The notes beneath the pieces were generated by a model. The model was not told the DNA's origin. It ran no database searches and saw only the letters and a program-made list of their open reading frames with translations. Of a stretch of DNA of 64,000 nt, positions 21,354 to 32,427 are shown in pieces. Position 1 is the stretch's first letter. Each line of letters starts with the position of its first letter. The position numbers were made by a program, and so were the translations under genes. Source of the stretch: Prorocentrum cordatum (taxonomy: Eukaryota; Sar; Dinophyceae; Prorocentrales; Prorocentraceae); the NCBI GenBank assembly GCA_963575745.1, contig CAUYUJ010001747.1:142336-206335 (forward strand), given 5' to 3'.

Positions 21354-22704
21354 ATGGACGTTGATGCCATCAAGAGAGGCGTGAGAACGAGAGAACAGCG
21401 CGCGCCTACTCCCAGCAGTGAAAGGGGGCGCTCCAGTAAGGCCCCCAGGGCCGGACTTTCCGGTTCCAGGGGGTTTGATGCTTTTAATTCGCCGCGAATG
21501 TCATCGAATAAAACCGCCCGCGGGTTCTCGACGCGGGAGGGCTGCAGGGGCGCCGGGCCAACGCGCCCCGCTCGGGCGGAGAATCGGAGCCCGCGGCAAG
21601 CGCGCAAACTGGGGGGCTCATGTCGGAGGCCAGTGTGTTCTCAATGTTCGAACGTGTGCCCCAGATGTAGTCTGGCATGGCTTTGTGAGGAGTGCGTCGC
21701 GATGGAAGAGCACAGTTGCCATCGTATCGCGATTCAAGAGCGGGCGGAAAGGAACAGACAGGATCGGCAACAGCTGAGGGCTGCGAGTGCGCATATACAC
21801 CGGATCATCTCTGAGGCGCAGGAAAATCAGAAGGCCGCCGAAGAGGCTCAACGACGGCATGGAGTTTCCGAGGCTGAGAGGCAAGCAATTGCACAAAAGA
21901 TGGGGCATGAGAAAACCATCATTGTGGAAAACGCGCAGAAATTGGCGCAGCATGCGGATGCCAACGTAGCTGGCGTTCCAGGCGAAGCGCACCGGCGCCT
22001 TGCTCAAGGAGAGATTGAAGTCTTGAGAATCCAGAGCATGGCTGAACAACTTGCGTCGGGCTCTCAGCAGAAGGCTGACAGAGAGAAAGCTGAATGCAGA
22101 GAGAAGGCTGATGCAGCGAGAAGGGAAGGAGAGAAAGAAACCCGAGAACAAGCAGCGCGAGAAAATCAGGAGCTCCGCAATCAACTTGAAGCTGCTAGGG
22201 CTCGTGGCCGAAAGAGTGAAATCTGAAGCCCTGCGAGCCCTTCGCGAACAAGAACAGAAGACCCAGGCAACCAGAGAAGAGGACCAGAAAAGAACGGCCG
22301 ATGCCTGGGGCCGTCTGAAGGGGCACGCAGATGAACAGATAAGAAACAACGCCCTTGCAACTCGGGCCGTGAGCGAGGAAAACAGGAGGTTGAGGTCTGA
22401 CCTTGAGCGGCGTCGGATGGACAAGGAGGTCGAATCAACGCCGGCACAGCCGGTGCACGTTGAGCCGCTTCCTCGCCCAATCGTTGTTCGCCCTACTAGG
22501 GCGCCTGGCGCCTCGCAAGCCCAAGCGCGAACAGGCGCTCCGAATCGGACCTGTCGCACTTGTGCAGAACATTCGACCGAAGTATGCAAGGGTTGTCTGA
22601 AGCGCATGTGTAAGGACCATCTGGATATGGGTGCCAATCGCTGCGATGAATGCGCCTGGAGGAAAACATTAGGACATCAGGGCGACCGCGAGAAGAGGGG
22701 ATAA
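21354..22704 (+). pseudogene. Copia gag N-terminal part: two Cys clusters and a coiled coil
   Basis: Frame 3 (21354-22226) has a Cys/His cluster CSQCSNVCPRC...CEECVAMEEHSCH (about 21640-21725). A long charged helix rich in Glu, Lys, Gln and Ala follows, as in the coiled coils of dinoflagellate copia gag proteins. Near 22190-22200 the similarity jumps to frame 1, where the helix goes on (ERVKSEALRALREQEQKTQ) and ends in a second cluster CRTCAEHSTEVCKGCL...CKDHLDM...CDEC (about 22552-22665). Both clusters have B-box-like spacing. One frameshift joins the two halves; otherwise the segment is open. Zinc binding and oligomerisation are inferred. Confidence 0.5.
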
Positions 22705-22803
22705 CCCCACGGCGCGCCTGATACTCAGCGGGCAAACAATGACCCTGATGATAAAGCACCGAGACATCCGGCCTCGCCTCAAGATATCGAACCCGAACGC
22801 CAG

Positions 22804-23345
22804 ATGAGCAATCTTGTCGATACTATGGGCATGCCGCTTTTCAAATCAGGAAAGTCTGATCTTTGCAAGATGCTGACGTTGACCGCTCCTTCGATGCTAA
22901 CCCTTCCGCTCGCAAAACCGCATTTCATTATTGGGCCGGCTGTCGAGAAGACCTCGGGGGCGAGTGAAGGTCCGATGCGGGGGGGCGCCCAAGGAGCGAA
23001 CCCTGGAAATGTCCGTTTCAATGCCAAGATATCGGGTTACCCAAACAACCTCGACTTGCCTGGGCGCCACCCTGTCACCATCGGCCCAGCCGTTTCTGAT
23101 GAAGGAGGTGGAGACCCGGGAGGCCACGACGACGATCAGAGAGATGATCAGAGTACAGCCCCAGCACAGGAATGATTGTTGCGGCACAGTTTGATGGCGC
23201 GGGTAAGTCCAAGCCACCTAGAGGCCCTCCAGGGGGACCTGGTGGCGACGGTGACCCAGACGGAGATGGCGGCGGGGGGCCGAATGGCCGCGATGACCCG
23301 ACCTGGCGGCCATTTCACGCCAACCAAATGGAAGCAATGCAGAAT
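22804..23345 (+). pseudogene. Gag linker region
   Basis: Low-complexity coding-like sequence: an Asp/Gly-rich stretch (DEGGGDPGGHDDD, near 23100-23140) and a Pro/Gly/Asp-rich stretch (RGPPGGPGGDGDPDGDG, from about 23217), in different frames. It joins the N-terminal part to the gag core. Confidence 0.35.
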
Positions 23346-23350
23346 TAAAC

Positions 23351-24916
23351 TTGCCCGACATACCGAGCGCCCAGACACTCCGAGAATGGAAGTAACATTG
23401 CATAAGAGCAGTAGCTGGATCATGGCATTACGTTCGCGCGGCACAGGCATGGGTCAGCGAAGCCATGGACCCTGATGTGCCCATGGAGAATCTTAGAGAC
23501 TCGGGGGCATTGATGCGCCTTGATATGATGATCGCTACAAACCTGTTCGAGAAATTTGCAAATATGAATCGCAACCAACGTCGGTCAGTGCAATCTGCCC
23601 ATTTCCTGTCGGCAACCAATCGCGTGGAGCATTCGTGCCATATAGAAGGGCGTCTCCTAACGGGCCAAGAAATGATATGAGCAATCTCCGCATGGTGTTC
23701 TGTCAGATCGGAGAGCGGACAACGCTGGATATGCCGAGACCTCCTCAAACTGACCATGGATTGTCAAAAGCCCAATCAGGACTTGTGTCAGCTTCTATGG
23801 TGAATGCATGGGGCGGCACCAAGAATTGCACGGTGCCAGGGATTCGTCGGATGAAATGAAGGCTTCAAGACATGCACATTTCCACGAACAGATCCGACAG
23901 GTTCTGAGGTTTGAGTACGCCTGCAGTGGTATGAATTGTCGGCGGGTCTTCGGGGCACGGGAATGCGCACTTATCGGTGGCTCTTGCTCCACGTGGAATC
24001 TCTCATCATGAGGGACAGAGAACAGTGGGCAATTTCCGAACACGAATCGACCCTCAATTCTAGAAATAGACAGGCCCGCCTGACAGGTGGGACGAACGAG
24101 GGTGGCGGGGGCGGAAGAGGAGCCTTTGCTATGGCAGCAGCAGTCCATCGACTAGGATTGCTCACGGATAAGGCGGAGAGCGGAAGAACGAAAGGTGAGA
24201 CACCCTGCAAGTTCGTGAAGCAAGGAAAGAATTTCCCCGAAGCAGGACAAGGTTGCCCCTATAATCACAAGAAGCCCAAGACACCTGCCGCACCGGCGCA
24301 GCCGGGAGCTGGCGGTGGTACTACAACTGCCTGCGGAAAGAATCATCGCAGAGGCAGGAATGAGAGGTTTGGGGGTAGAGGCCCGAAAGGAAAGGACAGG
24401 CCTCGCCCCTCGACTCCATCAAACAATTTCGGCAATTCGAATGCGACGCAGTCGCGAACGAGGAGTCAACCGGAGGCCTCGCGAGGGCGCCAAAGCATGA
24501 TGGTGTGCTGCGCATGGCCGCGAGACCCTCGCAACTGCAAGGGCCCTCAGAGTGCGCGCTATAAGCAGCGCAGAGGCTTGACCGATGCCGAGAAAATCAA
24601 ACGCGATAAATACGAAGAAGCGCAGCTCAAAGCTGGCAAGTCATTGGGCTATCGGAGAATTTCTCGGCAAGCCGATTCTGCAGCTGCGAGCGCTGGTGAT
24701 GCTGCCCCAGGCGAGACCCCGAGAAGCAGGGGCCCGAGCAAAAGCCGCGGAAAGAACAGAGGCAAGGGCAAGGGAAAGGGAAATATACACAGTGTAGGAC
24801 GTTCACCGAGAGAGGAGCTTGCTCACGCGGCAAAGACTGTTGGCATGCGAAGAACACTCCAAAACACCCGTGACGATGGCCGGGCACTGTCGTACCATGG
24901 GCCAGTGCCAAGATAA
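23351..24916 (+). pseudogene. Copia gag core and CCCH-type finger
   Basis: LPDIPSAQTLREWK at 23351, then after a stop SWHYVRAAQAWVSEAMD (about 23420-23470), NLFEKFANMNRNQRRSV, NRVEHSCHIEGRLLTG (to 23680) and VNAWGGTKNC (about 23800). This is the capsid-like gag core of dinoflagellate copia elements. Frame 2 (23936-24916) then holds PCKFVKQGKNFPEAGQGCPYNH at about 24203-24268. The usual CCCH finger is C-x7-C-x5-8-C-x3-H; here the second Cys is replaced by Asn (GKN for GKC), so zinc binding is probably lost. A basic tail (GKNRGKGKGKGN) follows, fit for RNA binding. At least three frames are used. Confidence 0.65.
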
Positions 24917-25319
24917 TGTTCGTCACATATCTCTCTCTTCTCTTGCTGATGCTCATTCGCTATGTGGCTCTGTGGTCGCGATGGTTTCACCGGCGAAGCC
25001 GACAATGGAAGGACAGACGTGGGCTCCCTGGCGCAGCCAGTCGAGCCATCTTTGCCTGCCCTGCCCCGCTGGCTAGGGGATCGTGGTCTGTGCGACAATT
25101 CAGGAGGGCGACCAACTGCCGTCGACTTCGGCAATGCATGTTCACTTCGCGCTAACAAGTTGTATGAGGAAGCCGTTCCTGCTTCCGAAACAGCAAGAAC
25201 ACAGAGAGACGCTGGCGAAACTCGCTGCTATTCTCGTTCAGTGACATCCACTTCCTAGGGGGCCTGTCGCGTCTTTTTGTGGCGAACCTCACGGGGAAAC
25301 CTGCGCCGCACCTGCGAAT

Positions 25320-25958
25320 ATGGGTGGATGTGGACATAGCGTGAAGTTCCACCCCTTCACTCGTGAGCCGACTATTACTCGAAGGATGGCGCGTCGCCAC
25401 AGCCCGAGGGGGCTGCCTTCGAGCGTCGACAACAGATGGACATTGCCAAGGGAAGAGCATAGACGAACGCAAACTGAATGGTTAACATCGTCGAGAGACG
25501 CACAGCTCAGGGCATCTGATCTGGCCGACGAAGTCTGGCACCTTTGGCTAGCTTCCGAAGAAAACGAACGAGCCGCCCAGGGTGGCTCAGCCGCTGCGGG
25601 GTGTAGGGAACATTCGCTTGTGAACCTCGGCACGCTCGGGTTCATAGTTGACGCAGGCTGTGGGCGCAACCTCATCGCAGAAAGGGTCAGTCGAGCTGCA
25701 GGCGCAATGGGTGTGATCAAAGGATTGGAAGACTCGATCTTCCTGAATATTGCCCGAGGTTCCTCACGGGCCCTCGGTTCAGTTTGCGTCGCATGCTCCG
25801 ACTTCAGGGGTGAGCATTATGAAGCGTTAGTCATGCCGGAAACGCCGGCGGTGATCTCGGTAGGAGAGCGGTGCATGGATCACGGCTTTAGTTTCGTCTG
25901 GTCAGCAGGCCAGCGACCCTATTTATTGAATCGCTTCGCTCATTCCGCCGGCCCGTGA
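25320..25958 (+). pseudogene. Copia aspartic protease relic
   Basis: Residues 107-115 read LGFIVDAGCGRN. The active-site motif of retroviral-type proteases is D-[ST]-G; here it is Asp-Ala-Gly at about 25650. The family's C-terminal signature is very well kept: HYEALVMPETPAVISVGE (residues 166-183), then RCMDHGFSFVW. This protease cuts the gag-pol polyprotein. The frame is open for 212 codons but begins in sequence I cannot place. The Thr/Ser-to-Ala change would weaken or end activity. The composite insertion starts about 20 bp after the stop. Confidence 0.7.
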
Positions 25959-26100
25959 TATGGCATCGCTGGTTTTTACCTAACAGCGTAGACTGATAGG
26001 TTTCTAGTTGACTCAAAAGAGCTCGCAGATCACTCCACAGGGGGGTCCGGGCAGGTGTTGGGAGTTGCCGGGCGGGCCTGTGCCGAGCTCGTTTTTCACC

Positions 26101-26745
26101 AACAGTCACACACTTCGTGCTCGTCGGCCTCCCAGAACTCCATCCCCAGGCTCATTCTGAATAACCGGATGCAACAGTCACACACTTCGTGCTCTCCGAC
26201 CTCCCAGAACGCCATTCCCGGGCCACATTCTGGAGGGCCGGATGCAACAGTCATACACTTCGTGTTCTTCTATTTCCCAGAACTCCATTCCCGGGCCACA
26301 TTCTGGAGGACCGGATGCAACAGTCACACACTTCGTGCTCTTTGACTTCCCAGAATTCCATTCCCGGGCCACATTTTGGATGCCCGGAGCCAACTGTAGG
26401 CCACTTCGTGCTCTTCTATTTCCCAGAACTCCATTCCCGGGCCACATTTTGAATGCCCGGAGCCAACTGTAGGCCACTTCGTGCTCTTCGAGTTCCCAGA
26501 ACTCCATTCCCGGGCCACATTTTGAATGCCCGGAGCCAACTGTAGGCCACTTCGTGCTCTTCGAGTTCCCAGAACTCCATTCCCGGGCCACATTTTGAAT
26601 GCCCGGAGCCAACTGTAGGCCACTTCGTGCTCTTCGAGTTCCCAGAACTCCATTCCCGGGCCACATTTTGAATGCCCGTAGCCAACTGTAGGCAACTTCG
26701 TGCTCTTCGACTTCCCAGAACTCCCATTCCTGGGCCACATTTTCA
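26101..26745 (+). repeat. 73-bp minisatellite in element A
   Basis: About nine units containing CACTTCGTGCTCTTC, TTCCCAGAACTCCATTCCCG and GGCCACATTTTGAATGCCCG. GTAGGCCACTTCG words at 26395, 26469, 26542 and 26615 give a 73-74 bp period. The first units are a variant with CGGATGCAACAGTCACACAC in place of GGAGCCAACTGTAGGCC. Confidence 0.88.
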
Positions 26746-26754
26746 GCAGGGGCA

Positions 26755-27515
26755 AGAGCACGACGAGGAGGAGGACGAGCAAGACCAGGAGGACGAGGAC
26801 GAGCAGGAGCAGGACGAGGAGCAGGAGGAGCAGGAGAAGAAGGACGAGCAGGAGGAGGAGGAGGACGAGCAGGAGGAGGAGGACGACCAGGAGGAGGAGG
26901 ACGACCAGGAAGAGGAGGAGGAGGAGGAGGAGGAGGGGAGGGGGAGGAGTACCAGGAGGAGGAGGAGGAGGAGGAGGAGGAGGAGGAGGAGGAGGAGGAA
27001 GAGGAGGAGGAGGAGGAGGAGGACGAGGACGAGGAGGAGGAGGAGGAGGGGGGGGGAGAGTACCAGGAGGAGGAGAACGAGGACCACCAGGAGGAGGAGG
27101 AGGAGGGAGGAGGAGGAGGAGGAGGAGGAGGAGAGAACACCAGGAGGAGGAGGACGAGCAAGACGAGGAGGACGAGAACGAGGACGACCAGGGAGAGGAG
27201 GAGGAGGAGGAGGAGGGGAGGGGGAGGACTACCAGGAGGAGGAGGAGGAGGAGGAGGAGGAAGAGGAGGAGGAGGACGAGGAGGAGGAGGAGGAGGACGA
27301 GGAGGAGGAGGGGGGGGGAGAGCACCAGGAGGAGGAGAACGAGGACCACCAGGAGGAGGAGGAGGAGGAGGAGGAGGAGGAGGAGGAGGAGGAGAGAGCA
27401 CCAGGAGGAGGAGGACGAGCAAGACGAGGAGGACGAGAACGAGGACGAGCAGGAGGAGAGGAGGAGGAGGAGGAGGAGGAGCAGGAGAAAGAGGAGGAGG
27501 AGGAGGAGGCAGGCT
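26755..27515 (+). repeat. Purine-only GGA/GAG tract in element A
   Basis: About 760 bp of GGA, GAG and AGG triplets on the plus strand, with rare C. The opposite strand is all pyrimidine. Such mirror-rich purine tracts can form triplex (H) DNA. The 200- to 400-codon ORFs here are poly-Glu/Arg/Gly, Ser/Leu or Pro translations of the repeat, not genes. Confidence 0.9.
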
Positions 27516-27810
27516 GAGGCTGAGGCTGTGACTGCGACTGCCGTTGCCGCTGCGACTGTCATCGCGAATGCGACTACGACTGCGAGAACAGCAGAATTCT
27601 ACAACTGGATTCTCATCTGAATCTTAAGGGGGATGCTTTCAGATATGCTTCTACACATCGCTGTTAGGTTGCTTTGCCGGGATAATTACCTAACAGCGTA
27701 GACTGATAGGTTTCTAGTTGACTCAAAAGAGCTCACAGATCACTCCACAGGGGGGTCCGGGCAGGCGTTGGGAGTTGCCGGCCGGGCCTGTGCCGGGCTC
27801 GTTTTTCACC

Positions 27811-28165
27811 AACAGTCACACACTTCGTGCTCGTCGACCTCTCAGAACCCCATTCCCAGGCCACATTCTGAATAACCGGATGCAACAGTCACACACTTGG
27901 TGCTCCTTGACCTCCCAGAACTCCATTCCCGGGCCACATTTTGAATGCCCGGAGCCAACTGTAGGCCACTTCGTGGTGTTCGAGTTCCCAGAACTCCATT
28001 CCTGGGCATGATTTTGAATGCCCGGAGCCAACTGTAGGCCACTTCGTGGTGTTCGAGTTCCCAGAACTCCATTCCTGGGCATGATTTTGAATGCCCGGAG
28101 CCAACTGTAGGCCATTTCGTGTTCTTCGAGTTCCCAGAACTCCATTCCCGGGCCACACTTTGAAT
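27811..28165 (+). repeat. 73-bp minisatellite in element B
   Basis: About five units of the element A minisatellite family, one with CACTTGGTGCTCCTTGACC and two with a CTGGGCATGATTTTGAATG variant not found in A. Confidence 0.85.
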
Positions 28166-29670
28166 GCTGAGGCAGGCTGATGCTGAGGCTGAGGCAGGCT
28201 GAGGCTGAAGGCAGACTGAAGCTGAGGACGAGGCTGAAGGCAGACTGAGGCTGAGGCTGAAGCAGGCTGAGGCTGAGGCTGAGGCAGGCTGAGGCTGAGG
28301 CTGAGGCAGGCTGATGCTGAGGCAGGCTGAGGCTGAGGCTGAGGCTGATGCAGGCTGAGGCTGAGGCAGGCTGAGGCTGAGGCCGAGGCTGAAGGCAGAC
28401 TGAGGCTGAGGCTGAAGCAGGCTGAGGCTGAGGCTGAGGCAGGCTGAGGCTGAGGCTGAGGCAGGCTGATGCTGAGGCAGGCTGAGGCTGAGGCTGAGGC
28501 TGATGCAGGCTGAGGCTGAGGCAGGCTGAGGCTGAGGCCGAGGCTGAAGGCAGACTGAGGCTGAGGCTGAAGCAGGCTGAGGCTGAGGCTGAGGAGGCTG
28601 AGGCTGAGGCTGCAGGCTGATGCTGAGGCAGGCTGAGGCTGAGGCTGATGCAGGCTGAGGCTGAGGCAGGCTGAGGCTGAGGCCGAGGCTGAAGGCAGAC
28701 TGAGGCTGAGGCTGAAGCAGGCTGAGGCTGAGGCTGAGGCAGGCTGAGGCTGAGGCTGAGGCAGGCTGATGCTGAGGCAGGCTGAGGCTGAGGCTGAGGC
28801 TGATGCAGGCTGAGGCTGAGGCAGGCTGAGGCTGAGGCCGAGGCTGAAGGCAGACTGAGGCTGAGGCTGAAGCAGGCTGAGGCTGAGGCTGAGGCAGGCT
28901 GAGGCTGAGGCTGAGGCAGGCTGATGCTGAGGCAGGCTGAGGCTGAGGCTGAGGCTGATGCAGGCTGAGGCTGAGGCAGGCTGAGGCTGAGGCCGAGGCT
29001 GAAGGCAGACTGAGGCTGAGGCTGAAGCAGGCTGAGGCTGAGGCTGAGGCAGGCTGAGGCTGAGGCTGAGGCAGGCTGATGCTGAGGCAGGCTGAGGCTG
29101 AGGCTGAGGCTGATGCAGGCTGAGGCTGAGGCAGGCTGAGGCTGAGGCCGAGGCTGCAGGCAAACTCAGGCTGAGGCTGAAGCAGGCTGAGGCTGAGGCT
29201 GAGGCAGGCTGAGGCTGAGGCTGAGGCTGAGGCAGGCTGATGCTGAGGCAGGCTGTGGCTGAGGCTGAGGCTGATGCAGGCTGAGGGTGAGGCAGGCTGA
29301 GGCTGAGGCCGAGGCCGACGGCAGACTGAGGCTGAGGCTGAAGCAGGCTGAGGCTGAGGCAGAGGCAGGCTGAGGCTGAGGCTGAGGCAGGCTGATGCTG
29401 AGGCAGGCTGAGGCTGAGGCTGAGGCTGATGCAGGGTGAGGCTGAGGCAGGCTGAGGCCGAGGCTGAAGGCAGACTGATGTTGAGGCTGAAGCAGGCTGA
29501 GGGCGAGGCTGAGGAGGCTGAGGCTGAGGCAGGCTGAGGGTGAGGCTGAGGCAGGCTGAGGCCGAGGCTGAAGGCAGACTGATGTTGAGGCTGAAGCAGG
29601 CTGAGGGCGAGGCTGAGGCAGGCTGAGGCTGAGGCAGGCTGAGGCTGAGGCTGAGGCAGGCTGAGGCTGA
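28166..29670 (+). repeat. GAGGCT array with ~155-bp higher-order unit
   Basis: The base word is GAGGCT. The marker phrase GAAGGCAGACTGAGG falls at 28391, 28546, 28691, 28846 and 29001, and a variant at 29156: spacing 155, 145, 155, 155, 155. Each higher-order unit therefore has a fixed order of CAGGCTGATGCTGAGG, GGCTGATGCAGGCTGAGG and GAGGCCGAGGCTGAAGG subtypes. The 3' third is less regular. The 611-codon minus-strand ORF (Ser/Leu/Pro/Gln-rich) is this array. Confidence 0.9.
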
Positions 29671-29939
29671 GGCTGTGACTGCGACTGCTGTTGCCACTGC
29701 GACTGCCATCGCGAATGCGACCACGACTGCGAGAACAGCAGAATTCTACAACAGGATTCTTATCTGAATCTTAAGGGGAATGCTTCCAGATATGCTCCTA
29801 CACATCGCTGTTAGGTTGCTTTGCCGGGATAATTGTCTGTGTGTTCGTTGCCCATGTTGCGCTCTTGGGGGCGGGTGTCGTTCGGACGCGTTGCGTGGGG
29901 AGTTTTGATGGTGAAGCAGTTCCCTGGGGGTCGTCTCTC

Positions 29940-30640
29940 GATGGGGCGAAATAGAGTCGCCGTCAAGATGCTTCTTTGGGGGGCCTCTTGGGGTCTGTTG
30001 AGAGGCCGTTCGGGGGCGCCTGGGAGACATGTTTGAAGCCTTCTGGGGCTTCTTTTGGGCCTCCTGGGAGTCTCCTGGGGCCTCTTGGCGACATCTTGGG
30101 GCCTCTTGGAGGCCTCTTGGGGCCTCTTTGGGACCTCCTGGGCGCCTTCTGGGACGGAGGGCTCCATTTTTGAGTTCTCGGTATCCCTCCTGAGTCCCTC
30201 TTGGGCCCGTCTTGGGGCCTCTTGGTCCGTCTTGGGCGGCACTTGGGCCGTCTTGAGGGCTCTCTTGGGTCGTTTCGGCGCCGTCTTGGGAGCTTCGTGG
30301 GCCGTCTTGGAGCGGTCTTGGGGGCCTCTTGGGCCGTCTTGGAGCGTCCGGAAGCCGAAAAAGCCAGAACACAAAAAACATCGAAAAAACAAATGAAAAT
30401 CAACGATTTTGGCCTCTTGGGGCTCTCTTCGGAGGCCTCTTGGAAGGCTCTTGGGGCGTCTTGGAGGCCTCTTGGGCTGTCTTGGGGGCCTTTTGGGCCG
30501 TCTTGGGGTCATCTTCGGCGTCTTCGAGCGCTCTTTGGGCGTCTCGGGGGCCTCTTGGGCAGTCTTGGGGGCCTCTTGGGGCACTCTGAGCGCGCTCTGG
30601 GGAGCCTGAGAGGCCGCACCCAGAAGGAAAACCATCTCTG
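29940..30640 (+). repeat. GGCCTCTTGGGG / GGCCGTCTTGGGG array
   Basis: Words GGCCTCTTGGGGCC, GGCCGTCTTGG and CTCTTGGGCCG recur every 15-30 bp, so all frames stay open (Trp/Gly/Leu-rich on plus, Pro/Arg/Lys-rich on minus). It lies between element B and the integrase. The inverted form of the same words is at 47460-47885. From 30641 to 30831 I see nothing recognisable. Confidence 0.8.
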
Positions 30641-30831
30641 AGTAGACTTGGTCGGGCGGCGGTCGGGCGGCGACCGGGCGTTGGTCGGGGTACTTTTCGC
30701 CGGGGGACCCCCAGGGGCCGCCCCGCGCGCGCGAACTAGAAATACTGTTCATACTGTTAACCAGTTACCGGAGATCTTAGCACGCCCTGGCCCGTTGGGC
30801 CGGCGAATTTCTGCCCAACGGTCACAGAGTA

Positions 30832-31590
30832 GACCTGATCGTTTTGGGCGAGATACCATACTTGGCCCTATCTGGCAGAGAGGCGCTGGGTCAGTTGATG
30901 TGCGCGGCTGCCGCCGGAAAGCTCGCCGTTCCTGAGCGGTGGTGTTACGTGACGTCAGGCGCCCAGACATTTCTAGATGACGTGGAATCTGCGGGAGGTC
31001 CTCCGCCCCGCTCCATTCAGAGTCGCGTAACAATAGACCTGCGCACGCATGGGATGATTGGTCGCCATGGCTACGCTGATGGAAGGCCAACAGCGGCCGA
31101 GTACTCATTTCCGTCCGCCATAGACTCCATGGATACAGTCACTTATTCGTACTATTCGCCTCATACAGCTCGTGACTGCGGTTGAGACAAAACGCCAGCA
31201 GGCGTCATGAGTTTTATACAATCCTCATCAGCTCCCAATCACGACACAGTCGTCGGTTGTACGAAATCACGCCACGGCATAGCTAGGGCTTGTGCGACTA
31301 CTTATGAGAATCCCTATGGGTATGGGGTCTCTGAGGTCATGCCCTATAGCGCAGATCGCGGGCTGGATTCCATTAACATAGCCGCCGCACCTGGGCGTGG
31401 CGCAGATGCAAATGAGGGTTCGGGAGAGGGTGACTTCGTCGATATCGACGTACCTCCCGAATTAGACCCAGAAGATGCTGAGGTTGAGGTGCCAGTCTCT
31501 ACGACGGAGCGAAGCAAAAGGAGCGCTGCCTCCCTCTCACACTTGCTAACTCACACTCCTAAGAATCCTTTGTTGCTCGGCGTGTAACTG
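30832..31590 (+). pseudogene. Copia integrase N-terminal region
   Basis: The polyprotein resumes with VLGEIPYLALSG at about 30841, the segment that follows the protease in dinoflagellate copia proteins. Frame 1 (31207-31587) has an acidic linker (VDIDVPPELDPEDAEVEVP) and then SLSHLLTHTPKNP at about 31534-31569. That is the His-His half of the integrase HHCC zinc module. The Cys-Cys half expected straight after is not seen: the frame ends LLLGV-stop, while a neighbouring frame continues VARRVTGRKPRGANKGK. A frameshift and loss of the two Cys would abolish zinc binding. Confidence 0.6.
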
Positions 31591-31599
31591 GTCGAAAGC

Positions 31600-32427
31600 C
31601 ACGTGGCGCCAACAAAGGAAAGCGCAAACTAAAGGGCTGAGGGTACCAAGACCATGCTCGAATCCCACAACGCTCGCACGCCTGACCACCGTGGATTGCT
31701 GGCTTGCGATGGATGACCCAGCGCGGGGGCTCCACGACGAGACCGCGAGTGTAACTTTTCGCGACCGAGCAGCAGATTTCAGAGCAGCGCAGGGTGCACG
31801 AAAAATCAGCGCTTCACGTCTGCAATTTTTTGATTGACCTCGAAGCCCCAGGAGAAAAGTTAGGGCACTGTTATACTGACGGTGCGAGAGAACTTGCAAG
31901 GGCGCGCGTCGAATTTAAGATTGCACATGGCCCTGCCATCCCTGATAGTAAGAATATTATGGCTGTCGCTGAACGATCACATGGACTTGTTCAGATGGGG
32001 ACTCGAGCACTGCTTATGCAAGCAGGCCTTTCCCCACCTTTTTTTGACATATGCTGTCCGATGCTTCTGTCTTTGCTATAACGCAAGGATTCCTGACGAC
32101 GGCGAATCGTCATGGAGGCGCAGATTCGGACATGCGTTTGCAGTCCCACTTCTTCCATTTGGTCCTCTTGTTCGATTCGTGCCTCCACCCGAATCTAGGT
32201 TTCGGATCGCCAAAACAGGCGGGATGATGGTTGCGGGGGCTTACTTCGGCTGCGTACACAAAGCGGGGGGCATGGTTGGACCGGAGAGCTATGTGACACC
32301 ATTGCTACAATTCGACGATCTGCGTATAGAAACTGGGCGGGCGCCAGCTGGCAGGCGCCCGATCATCGAGAAGTCCGACCAAGTCTACAGCAATATTGGA
32401 CGGTACTGCACCGGACCGAGAACCTAA
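31600..32427 (+). pseudogene. Copia integrase DDE core and C-terminal part
   Basis: Frame 3 (31794-32081) carries GHCYTDGARELARA (the second catalytic Asp near 31878), then IPDSKNIMAVAERSHGLVQ (the catalytic Glu near 31971), then GTRALLMQAGLSPPFF. The first Asp probably lies in DHRGLLACD around 31683, in another frame. This is the DDE transferase that joins cDNA to the target. From 32070 the C-terminal part continues in frame 1: FVPPPESRFRIAKTGGMMV, AYFGCVHKAGGMVG and ESYVTPLLQFDDLRIE, as in copia proteins. At least two shifts separate the parts. Confidence 0.7.

Larger units (their letters stand above)
25979..27668. mobile_element. Composite repeat element A with CCTAACAGCG inverted ends
   Basis: It starts CCTAACAGCG (25979-25988) and ends CGCTGTTAGG (27659-27668), a perfect 10-bp inverted terminal repeat. 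In order inside: a ~120-bp head (TAGACTGATAGGTTTCTAG... to TTTTTCACCAACAG), a 73-bp minisatellite, a purine tract, and a ~150-bp tail (GACTGCGACTGCC..., GAATTCTACAAC..., ATATGCTTCTACACATCG). Element B repeats this plan directly downstream, separated by TTGCTTTGCCGGGATAATTA; the same 20-mer except its last base follows B. No transposase-like ORF, so non-autonomous if mobile. Confidence 0.75.
27689..29815. mobile_element. Composite repeat element B with CCTAACAGCG inverted ends
   Basis: It starts CCTAACAGCG (27689-27698) and ends CGCTGTTAGG (29806-29815). Head and tail are nearly identical to those of element A, but the interior differs: fewer 73-bp units, and a GAGGCT array in place of the GGA tract. 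A and B therefore share ends and have exchanged or independently grown their cores. Confidence 0.75.

Noticed and set aside
26178-27562. Long ORFs of about 410 codons (minus) and 280-306 codons (plus) over the GGA tract
   Set aside because: Pure simple-repeat translations (poly-Pro/Leu/Ser and poly-Glu/Arg/Gly).
27889-29724. 611-codon minus-strand ORF, Ser/Leu/Pro/Gln-rich
   Set aside because: It is a translation of the GAGGCT array, which is open in every minus frame; no unique sequence supports a protein.
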